Shown piece after piece: positions 13,153-26,345 of a stretch of 64,000 nucleotides of DNA. Under the pieces are notes generated by a model. The model saw only the letters and a program-made list of their open reading frames with translations. It had not been told where the DNA came from and did not search any database. How positions within the stretch are numbered: the stretch's first letter is position 1; every line of letters starts with the position of its first letter. Source of the stretch: Lumbricus rubellus (Eukaryota; Annelida; Clitellata; Crassiclitellata; Lumbricidae); assembly GCA_945859605.1 (NCBI GenBank), contig OX243817.1, positions 34,130,660-34,194,659 of the forward strand, written 5' to 3'. Position numbers and translations under genes: made by a program.

Positions 13153-13360
13153 CATTTCTCTGTCTTTAGTCTTTACCTGTAGGTGCAGATGCCTCTTTGC
13201 ATTTGTCTCTCGCTCTGGTTCTGTCTTTATCTGCGTTTGAATAATTATCTCGGTCTCGCTATTTTTCTTAATTGTTCCAAAACGCTGTCTGTCTGTCTGA
13301 AACAACGCCACCATCTTGGCAAAGAGTTGACGACCATGTTTAATTAGAGACAGAGAGATA

Positions 13361-13416
<56 letters not shown>

Positions 13417-13920
13417 GCCTGTCTTTCTCTCCCATTAAAAATGGTCACCAACTCTTCGTAAAGACGGTTGCTACATAAGAAATCGCGTGATACGACGAGC
13501 TTTGGCCTGGATTGGACCTATAGGAAGCTGTGAGAGAAGCCTGGTTACAGTGGAGCAGTACCATAGGACCATTCAACTGATCCCATGCGACTGACCAAAC
13601 CAATTTACTGACCATCTGGTCGGACACATTGACTCCGAGAATAGGACTCAAAGGAAAGGCAATGCTCTTTCAAAGAAAGACATGCTCTGAATTGAGACAA
13701 ACCTCCTCTCACCTACCACCATCTACTCCTCCTCTCCTCCTTCTTCTAATCCATCCTCTCCCCTTCCTCGTTCCAGCACTATTAAGACATCCAGTCAGCT
13801 GCGCTGGTTCAGCGCTTCTTCTACGCTTGTCGAAACAATTCCCCACGACGCCATTTGCAGCCTACTGTGAAAGGGTATTGTCACTGAAAGAACGTTGTCG
13901 CACAAAGGGTATTGTTGCAT

Positions 13921-13997
<77 letters not shown>
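13110..13997. repeat. (TGTC)n and (GA)n microsatellites
   Basis: (TGTC)n lies at 13117-13151 and 13362-13412, and (GA)n at 13924-13997. The stretch between them holds nothing I recognise. Confidence 0.9.
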
Positions 13998-14000
<3 letters not shown>

Positions 14001-14552
14001 AGAGTGGAACGAGGATTCATCCTAAATGCATGGGACCAGACTGTATCTGCCGAGGGAGGTTCGATATTTTAGTCGTATGGGCCTCCTTAAGTCGAAGAAG
14101 TCACCGAGGTATATGCCGTTTTTCGAGCCTACCGCCAGAATCGCCAGGATCGGCGGTACAGTCGATAATAAAATTATGCAAATGAGATGACGTGCTTTGA
14201 GTAGTGACACTTCCGTTTTTCGATTACTGATTTATGTTCTCTGATCGATTCGATTCGAATCGAATCCACATTACTTAAAATAATAATAACATTAACATTA
14301 AATGACAAATATGGTCATACTGGAAGTATTGTTCGTAGGCTTTTATATATTTAGTGCCATATCAGACGTCTGTCTACAATCAACGCATTTTGTAAGTATT
14401 TTACATTAACTTTCTTCAGACTTGTTAGCTTTGCGGTCTCACTAAAAACGGATAAAGTCTGTTCAATATTGTAGATAATAAACCCACGTATCGGATTACT
14501 TTGAAAACTGTGCGTTGGAATAAAAACTATACACGTATTGTTTTTAAGCGTC

Positions 14553-14940
14553 GTAAATTACTCGTCATTGCAGCGGTTTTAGCGTTGGTCGAATACAAGT
14601 CGCATTGATGAAAAGCTTTGTTGCTAAATAGAAGTTGGTTGCAGCCCAAATTCCCGAAACCCCATTCGAATTTGGCCGGATCCCCGAATCAATATTCATA
14701 GAACCTAGTCATTTATATACACTATGACTGTGTTGGCAGTAAATACTTAATTGGTCTATTATGCCATGTCTTCAATTTATCTCTGAATAATTTTCGGGGA
14801 TTTGGCCGCTTTCTATTATAAAACTGTTTAAGGGTAGGTAATCTATCGTTTTAGCGTCGGAAATTATTCGCCATTGCATGGGTTTCAGTGTTGGCCGAAC
14901 ACAAGTCGGTTTACGAAAATAATTATTGCTAAATAGAAGT
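14553..14940. repeat. Direct duplication of a segment of about 85 bp
   Basis: The segment 14553-14640 (GCGTCGTAAATTACTCGTC, then GTTGGTCGAATACAAGTCG, then TTGCTAAATAGAAGTTGG) recurs at about 14853-14940 with scattered changes. The second copy overlaps the left end of the fold-back element at 14837, so the first may be a remnant of a related insertion. Confidence 0.6.
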
Positions 14941-15221
14941 CGTATTGATGAAAATAATTTTTATATAAATAGAAGTGGGATTTATGGAAATAATCCTGCT
15001 GAAATCGAAGCTGGATTGATTAACAATTTTTGAATTAAATAGTAGTTATGTTGCTGAAAAATAATTGCTGCCGAAATATAAGCGAGATTGATTAAATGAA
15101 TTCTTGCTTAAAGAGCTCTGTATTAATAAAAATGATTCTGGCTACACTAGAAATTGAACTTATTAAAAATAATAATCGTGCAAAGAGCGAATAATTTTCT
15201 ACGCTAAAACAATAGATTACC
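14837..15221. mobile_element. Fold-back MITE, 385 bp, about 36-bp inverted ends and TA duplication
   Basis: The left end GGTAATCTATCGTTTTAGCG and the right end (complement, ending ...AATAGATTACC) are inverted copies over about 36 bp with three mismatches. TA flanks both sides (14835-14836, 15222-15223). The interior is made of degenerate units containing AAATAGAAG and ATTGATGAAAATAA, the same units as in the array downstream. Confidence 0.6.
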
Positions 15222-15499
15222 TAATGGAAATCGTACTTTTGTGTATGTTCAGTGGTTTCGGTTTTCACGGAATCTTGTTGATCCCCCAAAGATGCATTTC
15301 TGTTTAAGATGTTTTCACAAGACACTCATAAAGCAACAATTATTATTGACATAAGCAATCTAAAAACAATCTTAAACTAATTTCATTATAAATGCGTGTA
15401 ATTGATAGCCGAAATGCAGGGTCTCACAACAACTGGTTCACGACAACTGGTTCACAACAACTAGTTCATCGACAACTGGTACACCGACAACTGGTTCAC

Positions 15500-16996
15500 G
15501 ACCAAATAAAGTGGAGCTGGACGCATGAAAATGTTCTTGCTTAACTTGAAGCTGGATTGATAAAAATCTTCTTGTTAAAATTGGAGCTGGATCGCTGAAA
15601 ATAACGTTGTAGTAACGGAAACCGGAATGAGTATTTTTATACAGGAATAGAAGCTGGATTGACGAAAATGTGCTGCATTAAATTGGAGCTGGATTGACGA
15701 AATTAACGCTAGAGAAATGGAAGCTGGATGAAGGAATTTTTGTGTCTTAAATAGAAGCTGGATTGACGAAATTAGCGCTTGAAAAATGGAAGCAGGATGA
15801 AGGTATTTTTGTGTCTTAAATAGAAGCTGGATTGACGAAATTAACGCTTGAGATATGGAAGCTGCATGAAGGTATTTTATGGCTGAAATAGAAGCTGGAT
15901 TGACGAAATTAACGCTTGAGAAATGAAAGCCGGATTATGGTATTTTTATATCATAAATAGAAGCTGGATTAAGGTATAGCTGGATTACGGATAAAACGCT
16001 TGAGTAATAGAAGCTGGATTAGGGTAGTTTTATATCTGATATAGAAGCTGGATCAAGTTATTTATTTTTTATATCTGTAATAGAAGCTGGATTAAGTTAT
16101 TTTTATATCTGTAATGGAAGCTGGAAGAAGGTATTTTTATATCTTAAATAGAAGCTGGATTAAGGTATTTCTTTATCTTAAATGGAAGCTGGACGTGAAA
16201 GCGTTATTTTCGTCAATCCAGCTTCTATTTCGCCTATTCTGATCCTTCATCCAGCTTCCATTTCTCAGGCGTTAATTTCGTCAATCTAGCTTCTATTTTT
16301 GCCATAAAATACCTTCATCCAGTTTCCATTTCAGATATGTTTAAAACTGCCTTAATCCAGCCTCCACTTCAGATATAAAAATACCTTAAACCAGCTTCCA
16401 TTTCTCAAGCGTGTTATCATTAATCTGGCTTCCATTTCTCAAGCGTTATTTTTGTCAATCCAGCTTCTATTTCACCTATTAGGACCATACAGCTGCAATC
16501 TAAGCAAGAACATTTTCATTTATCTAGCTACCAGTTAAACAAGAACATTCTCATCCGTCCAGTTCCAATTTAATCAAGAACATTTTAATCAATCAAGCTC
16601 CCTGTTAAGGAAGATTTTCATGCAGCACCAATTTAAGCATGGACACTTTCATCAATCCAACTCCCAGTTAAGGAAGAACATAAACCATCCAGCTCCAATT
16701 TAAGCAAGAACATTTTCATCCATCCAGCTCCTATTTAAGCAAGAACATTTTCATCCATCCAGCTCCCAGTTAAGCAAGAAGATTTTCATCCATCCAGCTC
16801 CCAGTTAAGGAAGAACATTTTGATCCATCCAGCTCCAATTTAAGCAAGAAGATTTTCACAGCTCCCAGTTAAGGAAGAACATCCAGCTCCAATTTAAGCA
16901 AGAAATTTTCATCCATCCAGCTTCCAGTTAAGCAAGAACATTCTCATTCATCCAGGTCCAATTAAATAAAAAGATGTTCATCGATCCAGCTTCTAT
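15500..16996. repeat. Large degenerate array with an inverted half (AGAAGCTGGATTGACG units)
   Basis: From about 15500 to 16200 the plus strand carries many copies of units containing AATAGAAGCTGGATTGACG and ATGGAAGCTGGATGAAGGTA, spaced about 35-60 bp. From about 16210 onward the same units appear as their complement (CAATCCAGCTTCTATTT, CATCCAGCTTCCATTT), grading into CATCCATCCAGCTCCCAGTTAAG-type variants with 'aagcaagaacattttcat'. The switch point is near 16200. The array runs into the assembly gap. A side array of GACAACTGGTTCAC units is at 15428-15500. No gene was seen. Confidence 0.8.
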
Positions 16997-17196
16997 NNNN
17001 NNNNNNNNNNNNNNNNNNNNNNNNNNNNNNNNNNNNNNNNNNNNNNNNNNNNNNNNNNNNNNNNNNNNNNNNNNNNNNNNNNNNNNNNNNNNNNNNNNNN
17101 NNNNNNNNNNNNNNNNNNNNNNNNNNNNNNNNNNNNNNNNNNNNNNNNNNNNNNNNNNNNNNNNNNNNNNNNNNNNNNNNNNNNNNNNNNNNNNNN
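16997..17196. other. Assembly gap, 200 N
   Basis: There are exactly 200 unknown bases. The left flank is inside the inverted array, so the assembler probably failed on the repeat; the true size is unknown. Confidence 0.98.
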
Positions 17197-17219
17197 GGGA
17201 TAAATGCTGGCATTGATAA

Positions 17220-17520
17220 AATTATATGCATACAATAAATAAATAAAACTCAGATACAATTATGAATACATACATAAGTACATACATACATAGTATTACA
17301 TACATACGAATATGCATACATAGCATGTACATATATTATACATCCAAGCATACATAGAAGCATGAAATTATATAAACACATACATACACACATCACAACA
17401 TACAAACACGTAAACATAGAAACAAACAATCATACATATTTACATCGATACACACATATACAAACACATATACATACATACAAACATAAGCATAGAGAAA
17501 AATAAACCTATATACATAGG
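17220..17520. repeat. (ACAT)n degenerate microsatellite
   Basis: Repeated ATACATACAT units begin about 25 bp right of the assembly gap. Confidence 0.85.
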
Positions 17521-17887
17521 TCTATAATAAACAGTTTTTTTCCAAACTCCACAAAAAATCGCCGCAGGGCAATGAAGCAGAACTGCAGCTGGCCACATAA
17601 TGTTCTTTATGTTGAGCCAGCGTTTTGATGCTTCCTTACAGCGGCGTGGCCTCTGACTTTGCCCGAACGCATAAGAAGTCAAATGCAGACATAAATCTGA
17701 CTCAGAAGGAGACAGCAATTCCCGGAGAGCAGCAGCGAGAAAGACGACGACGACGAGGAGGAGGGCATTGGAATGGACAGTCGATCTATAAATCGCCGTA
17801 TAATTCAGCATTATACACTCGTAAGACTCTGACACAGTTCATCGTAAGCCACCATAGAACACTGCCCAGAAAAACGATAGGAACAGA

Positions 17888-18229
17888 AGAAGAAGCAGAT
17901 GAAGAAGAAGATGAAGAAGCGGATGAAGAAGCGGATGAAGAAGCGGATGAAGAAGCAGATGAAGAAGCAGATGAAGAAGCGGATGAAGAAGCAGATGAAG
18001 AAGCAGATGAAGAAGCAGATAAAGAAGCAAAAGAAGAAGCAGATGAAGAAGCGGATGAAGAAGCAGATGAAGAAGCAGACGAAGAAGCAGATGAAGAAGC
18101 AGATGAAGAAGCGGATGAAGAAGCAGATGAAGAAGCAGATGAAGAAGCGGATGAAGAAGCGGATGAAGAAGCAGATGAAGAAGCAGATGAAGAAGCGGAT
18201 GAAGAAGCGGATGAAGAAGCAGATGAAGA
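17888..18229. repeat. 12-bp minisatellite (GATGAAGAAGCR), about 28 copies
   Basis: GATGAAGAAGCA and GATGAAGAAGCG alternate irregularly. A frame from 17625 to 18470 stays open through it (Glu-Ala-Asp-Glu repeats), as do frames on the other strand. I see no domain in the flanks and do not call it a gene. Confidence 0.88.
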
Positions 18230-19726
18230 AGTAGTCCCACGTGGCAAAAGCCCAAAAAGGCAGGGCTCCAAGCGGACGGAAACGATAGCCACTTTGGCTG
18301 AGGATGGGAGGTGGTTTGGAAGCGACTCTGGCATGAAAAGTGTGCGGACAATGGATCGCTTCCTCTCAAAGGCCGACTCAACCTTCCATTCGGCATATGG
18401 CGTTGGTGAAATGATCAATTGGACGTCCGCTGGGGCGCCTTGCATGGCTGTCGACAGTCAAATTTATTAATTACTAGTGCAACGTCTTATATGGTAGGAA
18501 GTTGCACTAGTAATATTATTGATAACAGAAACAAAGTTGACAGCAATTTTAACAAAGAATAACATTAACTATGGTTAATCAATAATAACATTACTACAAT
18601 AAAATTACTGTTGATATCGGCGGTGGTGGTGGTGGTGGTATCTTGAGTTTTAATGGATCAAATATGCCTCGAGGAAGAAAACAATAATAGTAATAAAAAC
18701 TAAGAAAGTCATGATCCTAACAATTGCCCATATTAGGCCTACCCATGACAATTAAAATGATAATGAGGCAAACAATCATAACAACCATTACAACAACGAT
18801 ACAATAATGATAATTATCATAATATTTATGCCTAGGCTATTAGAGCAACATTTAAAAGGTACTTCTCGTATGTCCACAACCCTCCTTCTCCTCCTCCTCC
18901 TGCTCCCCCTACTCTTACTAGGACAACAATCGATGTTTTAATTAGATAGGCGGCGCCACTATCTTGGCTGCAGACGCAAATAATGCCCAAGTGGAATTGG
19001 CTGGGCGCCTGTTTCAACGGAAGAGGGCGGCACAGAGGACGAATGGGGGACAACATGCATTGATGACAATCAGCATGACACCATTGTCTGCTGCTGTTGC
19101 ACTCATGGCATCGCACCCATAACACAACATCGTCCAACATATTATTTGGTGACTTAGTCAAATTCCCAAAATGCTCTATATAAACAGCCAGCCACACATG
19201 TATACATACGTTATATTATATACATACTTACATACATCATTACATAATACATACAAACACACGTATATACATAATTATATATACATGTATATGCAAGTGC
19301 ATTCTCTCATACATCCGTGAGTATATTCAAACATATATACTTAATTAACACACATCCCTTGGCAGTGATGACATCAATATACAACTATACATGTATAAAC
19401 TGGACAATGTAGACATGTTGGCTGGAATCAGAGGTATAGCCATGAAAACGTTTTTGGGGTTTCCATTTTAGAAGAATTGCAATGGATACATTAAAAAATT
19501 CACAAGAGTCAAGTTTTTTAAAATTCACAATTATTTATTTTGGTTTGAGCCACATAACCAACCTCTCCTTAAATACAATGTTGGCTAAAATGCTGCATTA
19601 GCAAAGGAGATAATAACAATAACACCAAGAATCAGTCACAAACACTATTCACTGATGACACGGTATCTGTCATAACATAAGTCATTAGCAGACAGGACAG
19701 GATGACACCAATCATGTTGGCAGTTT

Positions 19727-19870
19727 CGACATCAGTCTTGACAATGGCATGACATTGACATCAGTCTTGACAATGGCATGACATTGACATCAGTCTTGAC
19801 AATGGCATGACATTGACATCAGTCACGAAATGACATGACACTAACATCAGTCATGAACGACACTGATTGA
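19727..19870. repeat. 29-bp minisatellite (CAGTCTTGACAATGGCATG)
   Basis: There are three to four copies of a unit containing TCAGTCTTGACAATGGCATG followed by ACATTGACA, with decayed copies on the right. Confidence 0.85.
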
Positions 19871-20019
19871 CGCATTAGTCAAGACACAAGTGATGGCACA
19901 ACATGCAGCCGTGGAACAGTCTCAACATTAGTCATCAATCTGTCTTTCTCAATCGGCTTCAGTGACTGGTTGGATAACATACGACTGTGAATAATTCATG
20001 GAGCAGTCGGAAGAGGAAG

Positions 20020-20160
20020 CGGAGTGGAAGACAGTGGCGTAGAAGACAATGGAGTGGAAGACAGTGGCGTAGAAGACAATGGAGTGGAAGACAATGGAGT
20101 AGAAGACAGTGGCGTAGAAGACAATGGAGTGGAAGACAATGGAGTGAAAGACAATGGAAG
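20020..20160. repeat. 15-bp minisatellite (GTGGAAGACAATGGA)
   Basis: About nine copies, alternating GGCGTAGAAGACAAT and GGAGTGGAAGACAGT forms. Confidence 0.85.
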
Positions 20161-20383
20161 AGGGCAAGAAGGGGCAACTGGCCACCGATAATTAGCATCC
20201 ATCAAACTTTGAACAGCGGGTGGTGACAGTCACCGTCGTCGAATGGTTGGTGCAAATTGTTCTCAACTCAAGGTGCAAAGGAAACTGATGATTAACCACA
20301 GACAGCTGGAAAAACACCCTCGCCAGAAGCACCTTCCAAAATTAAAGCTACCTTGCCCAAGCTATCTTGAGTGTGTGATAACA

Positions 20384-20450
20384 AAGATCATTAGCTTCGC
20401 CCTCCTCCTTTCTTCAGGCTTGGGACTGGCACTATAAGAGTGCAAACAGC
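20384..20450 (-). repeat. CCAGTCCCAAGCCTGG-family SINE tail copy
   Basis: AAAGATCATTAGCTTCGCCC and TTCAGGCTTGGGACTGGCAC give the antisense orientation. Confidence 0.6.
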
Positions 20451-21524
20451 TTCTGAGTTTAAAGAGCATCTGGTCAGCGGTCTGAACTAAAAAAGGCTGC
20501 TCTCGTTTTAGTAAAAAAACCTCAAAACTGTTCTGTGGATGATCAGAGAGAAGAGACTCACGAGCCTGAATAGAATGTCAATTAAATGATAGCAGTGGAA
20601 AAGAAAGAAACATTCTGAGTTTTTCTGCACCGATCCTATGCAACAGGAAACTCTCTTCCTTTATCTGTTTACAACAGACATGTTTCTAAAATAAAACATT
20701 TAGTCCTCTCACATTACATATATATCAATATCAGACAGATCCTATTATTTCTTAAGCACTCTTGGTGCACACAAGCACAGTTATGTGTTATACATAAATA
20801 TATAATATTATATATATAATAATAATAATATATATTTCTACATCAAATGCCATTTGACACAGGCTGGCTGAAATAGAGGAGATTTCTGGAATCCATGTAA
20901 TTATTGTATTACTCTACACTTCTACAGTCTACAATTAACTAGAGACTTTATAATTATATTATATAACATACACATAGGCTAAATACAGTTAAACATGAAT
21001 GTGTGTGTGTGTGTGCGTGTACGTACATATGTATGAATGGTTAATTTGTAAACATTATGTGTGCATGCGTGTTTGAATGTACATGTACGGTGTAGAGTAT
21101 TTTTAAGCATTATGCACTTATAGATGGGCGGCAAGGGTTCTTCTGTCAATAAGAATTATACACAATATTTGCTATATCAAATTATTTATGGTTTTATTGC
21201 CAATATTTGTAAAGACAATGGAAAACAAAGCATCAATGTTCCAGACAGACAATGGTGTGTCCACAGGATGAAACAATTACAAGGTGGGGTTGGGAGAGAT
21301 GAAAGAGATAAAAGAGAGATAAAGAGAGACATAGAGAGAGGGAGACAAGAAAACAGAGAGAGGGAGACAGAGAGAGAGGGCATATCTACTTCATCGTAAG
21401 TCAAGATGTAAGGCAACATCTTTTCTCCCAACATTGTCCTCATCATCACCATCTTATTGGTGCTTCGTTGCTTGAAGTCTTTTTTATTTCGTCGGGGGGG
21501 GGGGGGGGGCTGTCACGTTGAGAG

Positions 21525-21600
21525 CACCTCTAAATAGCTGGCCTGTAAGAGGCGCTTTATAAATGCCTATATACAATACAATACAATACAATACAACATC
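21525..21600 (+). repeat. SINE tail copy with (AATAC)n end
   Basis: GAGAGCACCTCTAAATAG and AGAGGCGCTTTATAAATGCC are followed by repeated AATAC. A 16-base G run precedes it at about 21494-21510. Confidence 0.55.
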
Positions 21601-22499
21601 ACCCTCTCCTTCCTCCTCCCTACTCTTCCTCCATCCACATCTATCACATCAGCTTCTTCATCTTCATTCTCCATCTTCCCATACACAGAAGAAACTAGAT
21701 GGACCTCTCCATGCTAAATGCTCAAGTCCCCTTTACTCCACCGGCATGTCCCTTTCCATCCAACCATTCACCCCTTGGGTGAACATGAAACCCTTTCATG
21801 TCTGCCTCCAAAAACCCCAGCATTCTAATGAACTGCTCTGCATTCCTAACCCCACAGTCATCTATGCCAGACTCCCTTTCACCATCCAACCCAAGTACAA
21901 CCCCATCCAGTATGCTCCCTCTCCCCTAACGCATTCCAACGCCCCAACAACCCCTTACGCCACACCCTACTCCGGACCATACACATGTCTATGAGAGGAC
22001 TTACAACTGTGAACTGAACCTGATACTCTGACACTCGATATCACTCCTCCCCCCCACCACCACCCACCACCCACCACCCACCCCACCCCTCTAAAGAACT
22101 GGGTGATCTGGAGGCGAGGACATACAACTGAAATCCATGCAGAACAACACAATTTGAACTTGGAACCCAGCCCAGCCTCCGTGCATTGGAGTCTATTTAT
22201 ATCATTTTACATCGCCCAGATTTCCCATGATCCTCAGCTTTATTTTGCCAATCTGTATTCTGTAGCACAACTAGTTCCAAAGCATAGCTATACGAGCACA
22301 TATACTGTATTACATAGTATTACATCTGTGGCTACGAGAACATCGAATTCCAGTCATTGCAAACATCAAAATCTGTGACTGACTATCGTCCGTCTTGTAT
22401 TTAGTTAACTTGATTACCGGTACTTGAATAGGAGAAGGTCGTCACGCTCTTGAACTGACATGCATACAGCTATTTGAGTCATCATTCTGAATGTCAAAG

Positions 22500-22900
22500 T
22501 CTCATTTTAAAGACTTTGGAAACCAGCCTTCTTACAAAACACTTTGAAGGCTTAAATGCAATCGGTCTCGTTATGAAGTCTTTGAAAGATTTTTAAATAT
22601 AGAAGTCTTTTTGAGGAAGCTCCATCTTATAATAGAACGGCGTCTTACATTGCAGTCTAATAAGTTGTCTTAGACTTATTTGTGTACCATCCGTTGAAGG
22701 CTCTTAGACTCAGAATTGAAAGTAGAATCTATTTAAAGACTCTTATTAGAGACTTGAAACACTGACTTAGCATTAAAGACCAAAGATTCATAAACACTAA
22801 CTTAGCATTAAAACCTCAAGTTTTAAAGACTAGTAAACTTTGACTTGACATTAAGAACCCTTTCTTAAAGACCTATAAACTCTGATTCAGCATGGTAAAC
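22500..22900. repeat. Degenerate tandem repeat around TTAAAGACT
   Basis: Units of about 45-50 bp with TTAAAGAC, then AAACACTGACTTAGCATTAA or a close variant, recur at least four times between 22735 and 22895, with looser copies to the left. Confidence 0.6.
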
Positions 22901-23329
22901 TCCATGGCAGTGGCATGTTAAGATCAGAGTTCACATGAACCAGTAAATCAATCCCCTAGCAATTGGCTGCACCAAAGAACATCAAAGACGTTACTACCAA
23001 ATCCCCCCCCCCCCCCCCCCAACACACACACACACAGCTACCCCAAAGTGACTTATGCCAGGAATGACCCGGGGGTCAACAGATTAAACCCGGATAAGAT
23101 TGCATTCCGAGACGGTCTAGGCACCTGACTGTGGTCCGGTAGCAATAGGGTGGAATAGGTCAAGAGATCGTGACCCCGGCCATTGATTCACCCCCCCTCC
23201 CCTCCGAAGCCTTTGTGAGCCTTAGTCATCGTCATCAGTCGCAATGGTTTGTTTCCAAGATCTTGGTTCGTTTCAATGTCACCGTTTGAACAGCAAGCAG
23301 CAACTCTTAGTTACGTATGCATTTATGCA

Positions 23330-23545
23330 TGCGGACCTATGCGCGTATGCATGTGTCTGTCTGCATGTATCTCTGCATGTATGTGTCTGTCTATATCTCT
23401 GTACTATTATGTCTGCCTGTGTATCCCACTGCAGTTATGCATGTGTCTGTCTGCCTGAGTCTCTGCATGTATGTGACTGTCTATGTATCTCTACGTATAT
23501 GTCTGTCTGCCTGTATCCCTGCATGTATGTATGCATCTGCATGTA
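23330..23545. repeat. (ATGTGTCTGTCTGC)-type minisatellite
   Basis: Repeated GCATGTATGTGTCTGTCT units. The Cys- and Leu-rich frames here are spurious. Confidence 0.8.
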
Positions 23546-24837
23546 CCAAACAGGGTGTTTGCATACCACTTAAAAATTTGTAGGACTGTGCAACAGTCTA
23601 GCAATCCAGTATTCTTGACTGCACCAGGCATAATATAGTAAATTGAAATCATTCACAAAACAGAAAAGACGCTTCATAATTTCTCCGTCACCTGCTTCAT
23701 AAAAGGACAACGCTTATACGTTTATTTCATCTGACCAATAATATTTCATAAATCTCTCAAGTCTTTTTTTATTACTAAACCATCTAACATTTTGAGACTG
23801 AAACAAAAGCTGGCAAATTCAAGTTATTTCTGTCAATCTGTTTGGTTTTGGTCACAGCCAATCTCCAATAATTCTTTCCGATTTCGCGGAACTTGTCACT
23901 TACTTATGGCGCCATTAATACGAAAGCTCAAAGTCAACGAGAATCTCAATAAATAATCGAAATAAACCGACGCCTAACATAATCGTGCGACAGGAAGATG
24001 ATTAAGAATGAGTAATGAGTCCGGTGGAGATCGAGTCCCAGTTGGCCATTGCGAAATTAATCTTTCATTTCCAGCTTGGTCCAGTTCAAACAAAAGACTA
24101 ACCAACCATCAATAATAACGAAACGGTCGAACGCATGCCGCTGCTGCTGTTCCCTCCGACAGCCCCCACCCCCGCCGAGAATATTGGGGGAACAGGAAGG
24201 AGGAGGGAAGAGCCGCAATTGAGAACGAAGGCGCTTCCAAGTTCCCATGGACTTATTAGCACGTTTTGACTCGCTCGTTGTTTGGTTGGCCGGCTGGTTT
24301 GGGGGCTGGTTATTTGGTTGGTAGATGGGTTTGTTTGGTTAGTGGAGGTGGATCAGTTGGTGGTTTGTTTGGTGGATTTGAAACGTTGTTTTCTGGTCTG
24401 GTTTCTTAAGTTCAGATGACCATGTTGCATTCATGACAGCATTGTATTTGAATCGCACTTTGGTGCAAGTAGATTTCGATTCGAGTCTAATGTTATTTGT
24501 GTCTTTTAGTCTAGAGTTTATCAGCCAATCTCCGAACTGTTGCATTATTTTGTTGTTATGAAGTTGTGGCATTTGTTACAGAGATGTGTCAGCTGGGTTA
24601 TTTACTAAAACGAATGTTGATTGATTGATTTATTTATTTATTGATTGATTGATTGGCTGGTTGGCAATGGCTCACTGACTCACAACTCAAATATTATATT
24701 CATTCGCTCACTCACTCACTCACTCACTCATTCCTTCAATCATTCAAACGTTTTTACTAATTTTTAGCATATTATTTTGTCTGTCAAGCCAAATGTCAAT
24801 GTTAAAACCCGTACAATGTACAACATCAAAATGAACA

Positions 24838-24970
24838 GCTTTATAAACGCACACTTTATAAACGCACACTTTATAAATGCACACTTTATAAATGCACAAT
24901 TTATAAATGCACACTTTATAAATGCACATTTTATAGATGCACATTTTACAGATGCACAATTTATAAATGC
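24838..24970. repeat. 15-bp minisatellite (TTTATAAATGCACAC)
   Basis: About nine copies with ACGC/ATGC and CAC/CAT/CAA variants; decayed forms continue to about 25020. Confidence 0.88.
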
Positions 24971-25279
24971 AGTCTCCATATTAAATGCAGTTTCGCAATG
25001 CACAGTTTTACAATGCACGGCCTTCAAAAGCCAAGCACTCTGGAAGCACATTTCATTGCCCCAGCTCAATCAGCTAACCCAATTCACGTTGGTTATTTCA
25101 ACTAGCCATGGTTCGTTACCAAGGCGACCCCTTGGCATGCAATAATTGCAAAGAGCCCATTCCTCCTCTTCTGTCAACTCATTTGCACCAATGTCCTTAG
25201 AACTGATTCTGTCATCATCCAAGAGCTGATGAAGATATAATCTGCCACTTCCATTGTGTCTACATTCTCTTCTTCTCTA

Positions 25280-25585
25280 ACACTGCAAGCTGTCTGTCTG
25301 TGTCTGCCTGTGTGTCTGTCTGTCTTTCTGTCTGCCTGTCTGTCTGTGTTTGTCTGTCTTATTGTCTGTGTGTCTTGGCTTGTCCATGATATTGCTCCCA
25401 AACCTAATTCAAATATCATTAGTCTCTTTCTCTGTCTATTTGTGTGCCTGCCTTGTGTCTGTGTGTTTGTGTCTGTATATGCATCTGTATGTGTGTGTGT
25501 GTGTGTGTGTCTGTTCAAATTTCTTCTTTTCTTTTCCTGTTGAATCTTCTTCTCTCAATATGTCCGTCTCTTTCCTAGTCCGTCC

Positions 25586-25625
<40 letters not shown>
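25280..25625. repeat. (TGTC)n and (GT)n microsatellites
   Basis: CTGTCTGTGTCTG-type tracts at 25288-25375, (GT)n at 25489-25512, and (TGTC)n at 25586-25621. Confidence 0.88.
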
Positions 25626-25805
25626 CTTGTCTGCATTCCTGTGAAGTTGTGCACACTGCATGGAGGTCTCAATACGGAGTCCATTGCTGGTGTAGTCTGA
25701 ATTTCTAATCGGACATCTGGTTTCAATAAGCACCAAAGTAACATGGGAACATTTTCCTATAAGGTCCGATTAGATAACCCCTACAAACGTCTCAAAGGGA
25801 GCAGA

Positions 25806-26143
25806 TATACCAACAAACCGAGTATATATGCCAACAAACCGAGCATATATGCCAACAAACCGAGCATATATGCCAACAAACCGAGTATATATGCCAACAA
25901 ACCGAGCATATATGCCAACAAACCGAGCATATATGCCAACAAACCGAGCATATATGCCAACAAACCGAGCAGATATGCCAACAAACTGAGCATATATGCC
26001 AACAAACTGAGCAGATATGCCAACAAACTGAGCATATATGCCAACAAACCGAGCAGATATGCCAACAAACTGAGCATATATGCCAACAAACGGAGCATAC
26101 ATGCCAACAAACTGAACATAAATGCCAACAAACCGAGCATTTG
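25806..26143. repeat. 21-bp minisatellite (ATGCCAACAAACCGAGC), about 16 copies
   Basis: The unit is seven codons long, so frames stay open on both strands (YANKPSI on plus). Variants alternate CCGAG/CTGAG and ATAT/AGAT. The flanks show no coding feature, so I treat it as non-coding. Confidence 0.9.
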
Positions 26144-26284
26144 AAAACATTGATTCTATTAACTTTACCCCCCCCCCCCGTCCTCCCAAACTTCATCAGA
26201 GACCTAGGGTGTCCTAACCACCGGATACTGATAGGAAACTAGGTATACCTTTTTCAGATAAACTCCGCCACTACTCGTACTTTG

Positions 26285-26345
26285 GCAGTGCCAGTCCCAA
26301 GCCTGAAAAAAGGAGGAGGGCGACACTAATCATCCTTGATATGAC
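26285..26345 (+). repeat. CCAGTCCCAAGCCTGG-family SINE tail copy
   Basis: GGCAGTGCCAGTCCCAAGCC is followed by AGGAGGAGGGCGACACTAAT. Confidence 0.6.

Noticed and set aside
17786..18445. Ser/Ala- and Leu/His-rich frames on the minus strand across the 12-bp minisatellite
   Set aside because: The repeat lacks stops in several frames at once; the flanks show no domain.
21563..21994. 143-codon proline-rich frame downstream of a SINE tail
   Set aside because: It starts inside the (AATAC)n SINE end and has no recognisable domain or splice support.
24838..24970. CRISPR-like regular spacing of a 15-bp unit
   Set aside because: The units are contiguous with no unique spacers and the genome is metazoan.
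25743..26196. Repeat-encoded proteins on both strands (YANKPSI, FVGIYAR, SVCWHIC)
   Set aside because: The 21-bp unit is a multiple of three, so open frames are automatic.
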